Both the position numbers and the translations under genes were made by a program. A DNA stretch of 64,000 bases, taken from Paractinoplanes durhamensis. Its GTDB lineage: Bacteria > Actinomycetota > Actinomycetes > Mycobacteriales > Micromonosporaceae. Positions 8,001 to 15,005 of the stretch are shown in pieces (the stretch's first letter is position 1; the number at the start of each line of letters is the position of its first letter). The notes below the pieces were generated by a model. The model did no database searches, was not told the DNA's origin, and saw only the letters and a program-made list of their open reading frames with translations. The DNA lies in the NCBI RefSeq assembly GCF_016862175.1, contig NZ_BOML01000025.1, forward strand, positions 1 to 64,000, given 5' to 3'.

Positions 8001-8739
8001 CGAGATCCGTGACTTCCGTGATGGCGCCCGGCACTTCCTCGAACTGTTCGATCTTGTTCTCACCCTGCACGGCATTCAGCCGGACGACCCGGCTGTCGCC
8101 CCGCTGCGGAAGGAGATGAGGGAGCGCTGGCGGGACGGGTTGCGCACCCAGGCCGGCCTCCCGCAGCCGCCGGCGGTGACCGAGAAGCGCGAGGTCTACG
8201 TCTCGTATGCCCGCAACGACGAGAGCTTCCCGGTCGTGGACGAGCTGCGCCAGGCACTGGAGGAGCGGAACGTCCGGCTGATCCAGGACGACCGGGACAT
8301 CGCCTACAAGGGCGACATTCGCGAGTTCATGCGGGAGCTCGGCCGGGGCCGGGCGGTCGTCCTCGTCATCGGCGAGGAGTATCTGCGGTCGGAGAGCTGC
8401 ATGTTCGAGCTGCTCGAGATCGCCAAGCACGGCGACCTCCGCACCCGGATCTTCCCGGTGGTGCTGGCGAGCGCCGGCATCTACAAGCCGCTCGACCGGA
8501 TCCGCCACGTCAAATACTGGGAGGAGCAGGTCGCCCAGCTCGATGAGGCCCTCAAAGGGGTCTCCGCCGCCAACATGGGCGGATTCCGCGAGGAGATCGA
8601 CCTCTACACGGCGATCCGGGCCGCCCTGCCGGAGCTCGGCGAGATCCTGAAACACCTCAACGCCCTGTCCCCCACCCTGCACCGCGACTCCGGCTACGCC
8701 GAGCTGGTGGAGTCGGTGGTGCGCACGCTCGACGGCTAG
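5056..8739 (+). CDS. WD40 / Roc GTPase / double-TIR protein
   Basis: A 1227-residue soluble protein. Residues about 35-350 form seven WD40 blades (units such as FSPDGREIGVAAANTVTIWSV). A Roc-type GTPase follows: P-loop GDSGVGKT at 367-374 and Walker B/G3 WDLAGQ at 417-422, with GTSAKTGEG as G5; the G4 NKxD motif is not canonical. Next comes a COR-like winged-helix region (550-790), a possible zinc knuckle (CRNGH near 808, YCSEC near 833), then TIR-1 (about 889-1020) and TIR-2 (about 1045-1190). TIR-2 keeps the Glu of NAD-hydrolysing TIR domains (SCMFELLE, Glu1118). TIR-1 lacks it and may be a scaffold. The start could also be TTG 5053 or ATG 5062; no clear ribosome binding site is seen. The layout fits a sensor-switch-effector conflict protein. 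Its stop overlaps the convergent flavoprotein gene by 4 bp. Confidence 0.88.
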   Translation: MVMGDAAEPEPHAGANTGGLHEPAPVGLELLARLSVPAKRARVVEFSPDGREIGVAAANTVTIWSVDSGRVLREFILPRTGDQAEIESGQDHETTFASFGWLPDGRRIVFEGAGQVGLLDVDTGDVLWTVTDPDLDGAVVSPQGDRVAVGTSRGQALILRATDGSHLRSLNAHSDNIDEFAWSPDGRFLAGGGSEAADRDDKTGDRPIYIWDTDSGNAVAQLKSHTGYIDGLAWSARADLLVSVSGDESVRLWEPLTGRLRNAIEVHTSQTRGIAFSPDGSIFVTASWDDTVRFWHADDVRELAVLRLAHRDDQVWVRPRFAPDGRHFALARANELLLFRADLATITGAGTGQEMIRYTTAKLVLVGDSGVGKTGLGWRLSHGEFQEHDSTHGQQFWVVDSLGVERPDGTVCEAVVWDLAGQHVYRPVHVIFLERVDLAVLMFDPTNRHETLKGVDFWVEQLAARGTLPPTVLVGGRQDRGTSVLSRADLDELCTRRGITGGYIGTSAKTGEGVGELLDTLRRLIPWDRAAATVTTVTFKRIKDHVLGLKQEEAVTGRVLVDFDELFRDLSASDPQWRFTLDEMRAAVRHLENHGYVAVLRSSAGLELVLLVPKLLPDVASSIILLADKHPRELGALNETTLLHGQYPIAELTGLDPVEREVLVDATVVRFLRHNVCFRETLGAETLLIFPSLIKQRRPLDDDAETLDDVSYVARGRVENSYAALAVLLGYAPVFKRVTQWQDQTQYEIEKGQICGLRVIQEREGELEFVLSYSPATPAYGRALFQGLFEQFLVQRDVEVTRFTPVLCRNGHRQARSVVVERRRERRGFLYCSECADKVPLPDAEPVGQPAVGVLAKVARQEGYARFRSVYEANLARVKAYVRAATAPRCYLSHTDDQGRWTLDLMQSLRDAGVDLVEGIDGLHDDDHVLMILTPAYWAAWSQAADLPMLGARLRRGSPAQVIPLLLDGTPNGDELARLGGREIRDFRDGARHFLELFDLVLTLHGIQPDDPAVAPLRKEMRERWRDGLRTQAGLPQPPAVTEKREVYVSYARNDESFPVVDELRQALEERNVRLIQDDRDIAYKGDIREFMRELGRGRAVVLVIGEEYLRSESCMFELLEIAKHGDLRTRIFPVVLASAGIYKPLDRIRHVKYWEEQVAQLDEALKGVSAANMGGFREEIDLYTAIRAALPELGEILKHLNALSPTLHRDSGYAELVESVVRTLDG

Positions 8740-9833
8740 TTGCGGGTGAACCGGGCGGCGAAGCGGGCGGTGAACAGGTCCAGGCCCTTGTGTGTGGAGA
8801 CCGTCTCGGCCGGGACCGCGGTGGCGCCGTGCGGGGCCGGGAGCTGACCGGCGCCGCCGTGCGGGCCGAGGGGCACGAGCATGCGCCGGTCGGGGGTCGG
8901 TGTGTAGACGGCGTCCGGGGGCTCGCCGGCCACCTGGGCTGCGATGTTCTTCGCCACCACCTGGGCGTGCACCTGGGCGTAGGACGCCATCTTCGGGTCG
9001 GGGAGGTCGGTCAGGTCGCCCAAGGCGTAGACGTTGGCGTGGCCCACCACGTTCAGGCGGTCGGTCACCGGGACCGTCGCCCGCTCGGTCAAGGGCGTCA
9101 GCCTGCCGTCGGTCAGGTAGTCGCTGTTGATGCTCACCCCGAACGCCCGGAACCAGATGTCGGCCTCGATCCGGTCGCCGGTCGTGGTGGTGACCGTGAA
9201 GAGGCCGGCCTGGCCGGGGGCGGTCGGCGGGGGCGCGGCCAAGCCGGTGTTCAGGCGCAGGTCGATGCCGCGATCGGCCAGCTGCGTGTGCAGGGCGGCG
9301 CGGACCTCCGGCAGCAGGCTCGGCAGCAGGTCGTTGCCCCGGTCGACGATGACTATCCGCTTGGCCGGCCAGACCTCATGGATCTCGCCGGCCAGCTCCA
9401 GGCCGACCGGGCCGGCGCCCAGGATCAGCACCCGGTCGGCGCCGGACAGCTCCTCGTGGGTCTTCCGCAGATCGCTGAGCGCGGCCTCGGTCGTGGTGGA
9501 CCCGGGGTTCGGCTTGGCCGGGTAGGTGTAGCCGGAACCCGTTGCCAGGACCAGATAGTCGGCGTCGACCCGCTCGCCCGACGCCAGGGTCACCCCGGCC
9601 GGGTCGGCCGAGACGGCTCGGTCGCGGATCACCCGGCCCCGATCCAGGAGGGTGTCGTAGCGGAAGAAGACGTGAGCCGCCCAATCCGGCCTGGTCAGCG
9701 CCCGGAGCGAGCCGGCCGCGTTGACGAACGCCTCGCGAGGGTCGACGAGCACCACGTCGGCGACGGCGTCCAGCTCCTTGGCGACCAACGAGCCGCCATA
9801 ACCCCCACCCACGATTACCACCGTACGAGCCAT
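8736..9833 (-). CDS. FAD-dependent NADH dehydrogenase/FSP1-like oxidoreductase
   Basis: A 365-residue pyridine nucleotide-disulfide oxidoreductase-fold flavoprotein of the NDH-2/AIF/FSP1 group, probably reducing a quinone or similar acceptor with NAD(P)H. The N-terminal FAD site is VVIVGGGYGGSLVAKELD. The NAD(P) site is VLILGAGPVGLELAGEIHEVWP. The C-terminal FAD-contacting motif is VYALGDLTDLPDPKMASYAQVHAQ. No C-x-x-C redox disulfide is present. The gene follows a MarR regulator on the same strand, and two MarR-type operators lie between them, so it is probably repressed by that regulator. Confidence 0.88.
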   Translation of the reverse strand: MARTVVIVGGGYGGSLVAKELDAVADVVLVDPREAFVNAAGSLRALTRPDWAAHVFFRYDTLLDRGRVIRDRAVSADPAGVTLASGERVDADYLVLATGSGYTYPAKPNPGSTTTEAALSDLRKTHEELSGADRVLILGAGPVGLELAGEIHEVWPAKRIVIVDRGNDLLPSLLPEVRAALHTQLADRGIDLRLNTGLAAPPPTAPGQAGLFTVTTTTGDRIEADIWFRAFGVSINSDYLTDGRLTPLTERATVPVTDRLNVVGHANVYALGDLTDLPDPKMASYAQVHAQVVAKNIAAQVAGEPPDAVYTPTPDRRMLVPLGPHGGAGQLPAPHGATAVPAETVSTHKGLDLFTARFAARFTRN

Positions 9834-9851
9834 CTCGGCCCACCTCCATGT

Positions 9852-9890
9852 AGTTCGTTGTCCGAACCATATTAGTTCGGAGTCCGAACT
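9852..9890 (-). promoter_or_regulatory. Two MarR-type operators before the flavoprotein gene
   Basis: A perfect 17-bp palindrome, AGTTCGGAGTCCGAACT, lies at 9874-9890. An imperfect copy, AGTTCGTTGTCCGAAC, lies at 9852-9867. Both carry the half-site AGTTCG. A third copy sits upstream of the marR gene. The spacing and the 16-17 bp size fit MarR dimers. The arrangement suggests repression of the flavoprotein gene from its own promoter. Confidence 0.75.
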
Positions 9891-9898
9891 TCAAGGAG

Positions 9899-10351
9899 TC
9901 AGTCCAGGTCCATGAAGATGACCGAGACGTTGTTTTCGTCGGCGATGCGGGCCAGCAGGGCGGCCAGCGTCTCGCGCTCGGCGTCGGTCAGGCCGGCGGC
10001 CAGGCCCAGGATGCGCTCGCGGGTCTCGGTGTAGAACTGGTCGGCGATCTTGCCGCCGCGGGCGGTGAGGGCGACCCGGACCGCCCGCGAATCGGCCGGG
10101 TCCGGCTCCCGGCGCACCAGGCCGCCGCGTTCGAGCCGGTCGACCAGGCCGGTGACGCTCGACTTGGCCAGGCCCAGCACGGCGCCGAGCTCCCCCATCC
10201 CGTACGGCTGGGAGCGCAGGATGCACAACAACTGCCCCTGCTGGGGCGAGAAACCGTACTCCCGGCTGTTCTCGGAGTAGGCGGCGTTCACCAGGAAGGC
10301 GTTCCGAACCATCGCGGTGGACAGACCCATCCGTCCGTTCTGTTTTCCCAC
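9899..10351 (-). CDS. MarR-family transcriptional regulator
   Basis: A 150-residue winged-helix regulator. The recognition helix region reads MGELGAVLGLAKSSVTGLVDRLERGGLVRREPDPADSRAVRVALT, a textbook MarR signature including the wing (DPADSRA). The start is GTG 10351; an ATG seven codons on is possible. It precedes the flavoprotein gene on the same strand by 65 bp. Three matching inverted repeats, in front of itself and in front of the flavoprotein, indicate autoregulation and control of that gene. Confidence 0.92.
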   Translation of the reverse strand: MGKQNGRMGLSTAMVRNAFLVNAAYSENSREYGFSPQQGQLLCILRSQPYGMGELGAVLGLAKSSVTGLVDRLERGGLVRREPDPADSRAVRVALTARGGKIADQFYTETRERILGLAAGLTDAERETLAALLARIADENNVSVIFMDLD

Positions 10352-10368
10352 CCGCCCAGACTACCGAT

Positions 10369-10385
10369 AATTCGGTGTACGAACT
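10369..10385 (-). promoter_or_regulatory. MarR-type operator upstream of marR
   Basis: AATTCGGTGTACGAACT shares the half-sites TTCG and CGAACT with the operators at 9852-9890. It ends 18 bp upstream of the GTG start of the MarR gene, where binding would block transcription or translation start. It is less symmetrical than the 9874 site (three mismatched pairs). Confidence 0.6.
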
Positions 10386-10530
10386 CACGGCCGCTCGGCG
10401 ACAATTCCGGCCGTGAGCAGTCGACTGCGGGCCATCGACCCTGGCGGCCACCCGCCGGCTCGGTGGTGACCTGGCCTGCCTGGTCTTCGCGTCGGCGCGC
10501 TCCCGGCCCGTCCGGACGGTAAGCCGATCC

Positions 10531-10887
10531 TCACTGCCTCCCAGCAAGGGCTCGAACGCTGAGCGCGGCCCGGCCTCGTACCAAAAAAGACAGCAAGCCC
10601 AACCCGGCCTGAAGGATCGGCACCGCGAGGAAGGTGACCGTCAGGCCGCCGGCGAGCCAATGCATGGCGGTCATCACCACCGCGAGAATCACCAGGTCGC
10701 GCCAGGCCGCCGGGTTGGTCGGGCGGCGCCAGAGATGAACGCTGCAGCGGGCGCAGACCAGCGCGAGCAGCAGCATCCCCACCGTGAGTACCGGCGCGTG
10801 CCGGGCGTGCTCCCCCGCCATGGCGAGGTGGCCCAGCGATCCGGCCACCCCCAGCACGGCGGCAGCCCGCCCGGCAAGCCGCCTCAT
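10531..10887 (-). CDS. Small multi-pass membrane protein
   Basis: A 118-residue hydrophobic protein with about four membrane helices (VLGVAGSLGHLAM, VLTVGMLLLALVCARC, LVILAVVMTAMHWLAGG, VTFLAVPILQAGLGLLSFLV) and a basic C-terminus. The ATG at 10887 overlaps the TGA of the copper amine oxidase gene (ATGA), so translation is probably coupled. A longer frame from TTG 10908 is less likely. No family was recognised. Position makes it the third gene of the amine operon; a role in amine oxidase function is only a guess. Confidence 0.7.
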   Translation of the reverse strand: MRRLAGRAAAVLGVAGSLGHLAMAGEHARHAPVLTVGMLLLALVCARCSVHLWRRPTNPAAWRDLVILAVVMTAMHWLAGGLTVTFLAVPILQAGLGLLSFLVRGRAALSVRALAGRQ

Positions 10888-12797
10888 TCCGATGTGCCCG
10901 GAGCGCAACAGTGGTCAGCGGCGCCGATGACCGCGGGCACGTCGAGGGTGGGGTTGCGGTCGAAGAAGCCGTCCGGGGCGAGGGTGAAGCCGGCGTAGTC
11001 GACGGGCATCACGGGCCAGTCCTCCAGCCGCGGGAAGTGGGTCAGGCCGAAAGTGTGCCACACCACAATGTCCTCGCCGTCGATGTCGCGGCCCGCACTC
11101 GCGTAGGCCGGCAGGCCCGCCCCGCCCGGATGCTGGTTGACCACCGGGCCGGCCGCCCACAGCTCGTCGGGCGCATAGCGGGTCACCCACAGGCTCTTCG
11201 TCGCGAACGCCGCCCGGGCCACCGCCGACGACGACGGGTCGGCCATCAGCAGCGGTTTGCCCTCGGGGTGCAGGACGTACGCGGGGGCGTGGCCCATCCG
11301 GTTGGCCGTCGAAGCGCTGGAGATCCGCCAGACCCGGCCGATCCGGTTGTCGGCCTCGCGGGCGGCATCCTCTTCCGAGGCCAGGCGGGTGATCGTCCGG
11401 GTCAGCGCGTTGCCCCACGGGTTGGTGTCGCTGACCGGGACCCGGGCGATGTCGATCTCGTCGACCGCGTTGGCGAGGCCGTCCACCATGGTGTCCAGCC
11501 GGGCGCAGAACAGGTGCTGGTGGACGGGTGCGCCGAGGCCGGGGGCGATCTCGGTGGCGTACGGGTAGTCGCCGCCGGGGTGACCGGAGGTGAAGACGAT
11601 GCCGGTCGCCTTGGCCTCCAGCTCGATCTTGCCATCCAGGTAGAGGTACCAGTAGAAGCCGTAGTCGTAGTTGCCGACCGTGACGAAGAACGAGATCACC
11701 AGGCGTCGCTGCCGGCGGGTCTCCTTGGTGCCGGCGAACATGTCGGTGTGCTTCCAGAGGACACCGAAGTCCTCCTCGTGGATGCAGATCGCGTTGCCGA
11801 TCTCGCGCACCTGGCCGAGGTCGTCGGCGACCGTCGCGTTGCGGTAGACGATCTCGCCGAGGCAGTCGCAGCCGAGTTCGAGGGAGTTGGCGAGCCGCCC
11901 GAACTGGTACTCGCCGACGTCGAAGTAGTTCTGCCAGGCGTGCGTGGGCGACGGGTCGCCGTAGTTGACCACCATCTCGCTGACCGACGCGCGATAGAGG
12001 ACCGGCCGCCCGGCGAACGACAGCTGGTGCAGGGTGAGCCCTTCGCGGCCGTTGAAGCCGAGCCGCACACTCCACCCTTCCCAGCTGAGCACGTCGCCGT
12101 CGAGGCTGAAGCTGACCCCGTCGGGCTGGGTGATCTCGATGGGGCGTAAAGAAGTGCGCTCGTCGCCGCGGACCGCCGGGTCGAGGTAGTCGCCGGATTC
12201 GGCCGGGATCGCGAGGTGCCCGGTATCGATCAGGCGGAGAATCGTCTTATTTGTCAGGTCGATGTGCGCCACGATGCCGTCGATCGGATGTGCCCACACC
12301 GAATCGGTCGGGTATTCCTGCCAGAACGCCAGGGCCCGGCAAGCCCGGATGCCCACCTCGTCGGCGTAGCCGAACACCCCGGCGGAGAGCGCGACGACCT
12401 TGACCCGGGACAGGTCGGTGATGCCGCGCGCGGCCAGGGCGGCCACGTAGGCCGGGTCGGCGAGCACGATCTGCTCGGCGAGCACGAAGTCCTCGTCGAG
12501 GCTGGGCGCGACGCCGTCGACCGCGGGGTCGAGCACGGACGTAGCGACCAGCGCGGGCGATGAGACGTCGCTGACGTCGGCGAGCACCGAGGTGACGGCG
12601 CCGGTCGAGAGGTCGGTGAGCAGGGCGGAGACCTCGCGCGGGAGATCATCACGCGCGGCGAGCACGTCACCCTTGGCGGGCTCACGCAGCATCACGTACG
12701 AGTACCGTGTCGCCTCGCCGCCGAGGCCGGCCTTCTCCACGGCCAGCCGCAGCGCGTCGATCTCCGCTGCAGAAATCGGGGCCAGGGGGTGGATCAT
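10884..12797 (-). CDS. Copper amine oxidase (topaquinone enzyme)
   Basis: A 637-residue primary-amine oxidase that oxidises an amine to the aldehyde, releasing ammonia and hydrogen peroxide. The cofactor site T/S-x-x-N-Y-D/E-Y is present as TVGNYDYG, placing the topaquinone precursor at Tyr377. Copper ligands are His426 and His428 (HQH) and His587 (LTHFP). Length and residue positions are almost those of Arthrobacter globiformis phenylethylamine oxidase. No signal peptide is seen, so it is cytoplasmic. Its ATG overlaps the stop of the APC permease gene (ATGA), and its own stop overlaps the next start. The likely substrates are aromatic amines such as tyramine or phenylethylamine (family knowledge). 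Confidence 0.95.
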   Translation of the reverse strand: MIHPLAPISAAEIDALRLAVEKAGLGGEATRYSYVMLREPAKGDVLAARDDLPREVSALLTDLSTGAVTSVLADVSDVSSPALVATSVLDPAVDGVAPSLDEDFVLAEQIVLADPAYVAALAARGITDLSRVKVVALSAGVFGYADEVGIRACRALAFWQEYPTDSVWAHPIDGIVAHIDLTNKTILRLIDTGHLAIPAESGDYLDPAVRGDERTSLRPIEITQPDGVSFSLDGDVLSWEGWSVRLGFNGREGLTLHQLSFAGRPVLYRASVSEMVVNYGDPSPTHAWQNYFDVGEYQFGRLANSLELGCDCLGEIVYRNATVADDLGQVREIGNAICIHEEDFGVLWKHTDMFAGTKETRRQRRLVISFFVTVGNYDYGFYWYLYLDGKIELEAKATGIVFTSGHPGGDYPYATEIAPGLGAPVHQHLFCARLDTMVDGLANAVDEIDIARVPVSDTNPWGNALTRTITRLASEEDAAREADNRIGRVWRISSASTANRMGHAPAYVLHPEGKPLLMADPSSSAVARAAFATKSLWVTRYAPDELWAAGPVVNQHPGGAGLPAYASAGRDIDGEDIVVWHTFGLTHFPRLEDWPVMPVDYAGFTLAPDGFFDRNPTLDVPAVIGAADHCCAPGTSE

Positions 12798-14278
12798 GCT
12801 GATGCTCCTTCGGTTTCGGTGATCTGGCCGACCAGGCCCGCTTCGCGGGCTTCGAAACGCAGGTCCTGCCAGAGCGTTTGATGCCGCTTCTTGACGTACG
12901 CCGTCACGGCGACCCCGATCAGCAGCGCCACCACGGGCGCGGCGATGAGGGTGGTGTTGAGCCCGGAGTCGGTGGACCCGGTGAGCGCGTCGATGTTGCT
13001 GATCGCGGTCCAGCCGACGATGGCCAGCCCGATCAGCGCGAGGATCGGGGCGATGACGGTGTTCCACGGCCGCCGGTCGAGTTTGGTGCGGGCGAAGAAC
13101 ACCACCACCGAGGCGGAGGCCAGCACGAACAGGCCCATGATGCCGAGCGCGCCGGTCGAGGAGATCCAGGTGAAGACCTGGGTGAGCGGGTCCCAGCCGA
13201 GCAGCAGCCACAGCCCGAGCAACACCGCGGAAACCACGGTGACCAGCAGCGACGCCACGTACGGCGACTGGTGGGTGGGGTGGGTGGCGGAGAGGCGGAC
13301 GGGTACGAGCCGGGAGCGGCCGAGCGAGTGCAGGTAGCGGGCCACCACGTTGTGGAAGGAGATCGCGCAGGCGAACAGGCTGGTGCAGATCAGGACGCCG
13401 ATCGTGTCGCTCAGCCACTGCCCGACGTAGTCGACCGCGGTGACCTGCACGAGGTCGCCGGTGGCCAGGTGGTCGAGGGCGACCGCCTGCACCTGCCCGG
13501 TCCCCCACGCGCAGACCAGCAGCCAGGTGGCCAGGGTGTAGAAGACGCCGATCCCGATGACCGCGGCGTAGGTGGCCCGCGGGATGGTGCGCTGCGGGTC
13601 CTTCGCCTCGTCCCGGAAGATCGCGGTCGACTCGAAGCCGCTGTAGCCGCCGAAGGCCATCATCACGCCGAGGCCGAGCGGCCCGGAGGTGACCACGGAC
13701 GGCCGGAACGAGTCGAACGAGACCCCGTTGCGGATCACCACGGCCGCCGAGAGCACCACGATGACCAGCACTTCGAGGATGAGCAGGACACCGAGCACCT
13801 TGGCCGACAGGTCGATGTCGCGGTGGCCGAGGAACGCCGCGACCGCGATCGCGACCAGCGTCCAGATCCACCAGGAGGTCGCCGGCCCGCCGAACGAGAC
13901 GATCAGGGCGGAGACGCTGAAGCCGAGGTACGCGTAGATCGCGGTCTGGATGGCCAGGTAGGTGAAGAGGGCCAGGAACGCGGCCCCGCTGCCGAGGTGG
14001 CGGCCGAGGCCGGCGCCGACGAACGAGTAGAACGCGCCGGCGTCCTTCATGTGGTGCGCCATCGTGGTGAAGCCGACCGCGAAGAGCAGGAGGATGACGC
14101 CGGCGAGCAGGTAGTTGGCGGGGATGCCGCCGCCGTTGGTCAGGGCGATACCGATCGGGCTCGCCATCACGACGGTGAGCGGCGCGGCGGCGGCCACGAC
14201 CATGAACACGATGGCGACGGGGCCGAGCCGGCCGGAGAGGCGGGGGCCCGGTTGAGGAATGGCGTTGGGGCTGGTCAT
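12794..14278 (-). CDS. APC-family amino acid/amine permease
   Basis: A 494-residue transporter with about twelve membrane helices, of the amino acid-polyamine-organocation superfamily. The start ATG 14278 follows AAGAGGAG by 8 nt. The N-terminal hallmark is GPVAIVFMVVAAAAPLTVV, and FGGYSGFESTAIFRDEAKDP is the conserved stretch around helix 6. The cytoplasmic tail is basic and ends VGQITETEG. Being the first gene of an operon with a copper amine oxidase, it most likely imports the amine substrate. Divergent to it is a TetR regulator, with two operator-like repeats between. Confidence 0.92.
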   Translation of the reverse strand: MTSPNAIPQPGPRLSGRLGPVAIVFMVVAAAAPLTVVMASPIGIALTNGGGIPANYLLAGVILLLFAVGFTTMAHHMKDAGAFYSFVGAGLGRHLGSGAAFLALFTYLAIQTAIYAYLGFSVSALIVSFGGPATSWWIWTLVAIAVAAFLGHRDIDLSAKVLGVLLILEVLVIVVLSAAVVIRNGVSFDSFRPSVVTSGPLGLGVMMAFGGYSGFESTAIFRDEAKDPQRTIPRATYAAVIGIGVFYTLATWLLVCAWGTGQVQAVALDHLATGDLVQVTAVDYVGQWLSDTIGVLICTSLFACAISFHNVVARYLHSLGRSRLVPVRLSATHPTHQSPYVASLLVTVVSAVLLGLWLLLGWDPLTQVFTWISSTGALGIMGLFVLASASVVVFFARTKLDRRPWNTVIAPILALIGLAIVGWTAISNIDALTGSTDSGLNTTLIAAPVVALLIGVAVTAYVKKRHQTLWQDLRFEAREAGLVGQITETEGASA

Positions 14279-14297
14279 GGGCGGGCTCCTCTTATTT

Positions 14298-14337
14298 TGA
14301 GCGCTGCTCAGGGAAAGATATTGAGCGCTCGCTCGAA
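14298..14337. promoter_or_regulatory. Two TetR-type operators, TGAGCG repeats
   Basis: TGAGCGCTGCTCA (14298-14310) and TTGAGCGCTCGCTCGAA (14321-14337) are related inverted repeats in the 130-bp gap between the divergent permease and tetR genes. Both lie within 60 bp of the permease start. They are the obvious targets for the TetR protein encoded at 14409. Confidence 0.7.
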
Positions 14338-14408
14338 ATAGATGTCGACCGTATGACGACCGTGTAACCCGCTCCCGGTAGCCTCCTTCGGCAGGGGAAG
14401 GACTGAGA

Positions 14409-15005
14409 GTGCCCAAGATCGTCGACCATGACCAGCGGCGCAGCGAGATCGTCGAGGCGTTCCTGGCGGTGGTCACCCGGGACGGATTGCCGTCGGCCAG
14501 CAGCCGGGCCATCGCCGCCGAGCTCGGCGTCGGCACCGGCGCGCTGTGGCACTACTTCGACGACTTCGACGCCGTCGCCTCCGCCGCCTACCAGCGGGTC
14601 TTCGAGCGCACCAACGCCCGGATCGCGGACGCCACCGCCGGCCGGCGCGGGCTGGACGCGATCGAGGCGATGATGCGCGAGATCCTGCCGCTGGCCAAGG
14701 AGACCCTGGACGAGGCGCAGGTGGTGGTCGGCTTCTGGGGGCGGCTGGCGGCCAACGACCGACTCGCCGACGCCGAGGCCGACCTCGGCGCGGTCTGGGG
14801 CGGGCAGCTGCACGGCTTCCTGCGCGAGGCGATCGCCGACCACATACTCCGCCCGGACACCCCGGTCTCCGGGCTGGTCGACATGCTGCTGTCGATGTCG
14901 GTCGGCCAGCAGGTGCACGTGGTCATGCGCTCCCCGCTGGCCGACCCGGCCCGGCAGTGGGCACTTCTCGACAACTGCCTGCGCCCGTGGCGTACGCCTG
15001 AATGA
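14409..15005 (+). CDS. TetR-family regulator of the amine operon
   Basis: A 198-residue regulator. The N-terminal TetR DNA-binding domain reads RRSEIVEAFLAVVTRDGLPSASSRAIAAELGVGTGALWHYFDDFDAV, and the C-terminal helical domain is of the ligand-binding type. The GTG start follows AAGGACTGAGA. It is divergent from the permease/amine oxidase operon and is likely its repressor, released by an amine. Its last 83 bp overlap the convergent epoxide-hydrolase-like gene. Confidence 0.92.
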   Translation: MPKIVDHDQRRSEIVEAFLAVVTRDGLPSASSRAIAAELGVGTGALWHYFDDFDAVASAAYQRVFERTNARIADATAGRRGLDAIEAMMREILPLAKETLDEAQVVVGFWGRLAANDRLADAEADLGAVWGGQLHGFLREAIADHILRPDTPVSGLVDMLLSMSVGQQVHVVMRSPLADPARQWALLDNCLRPWRTPE

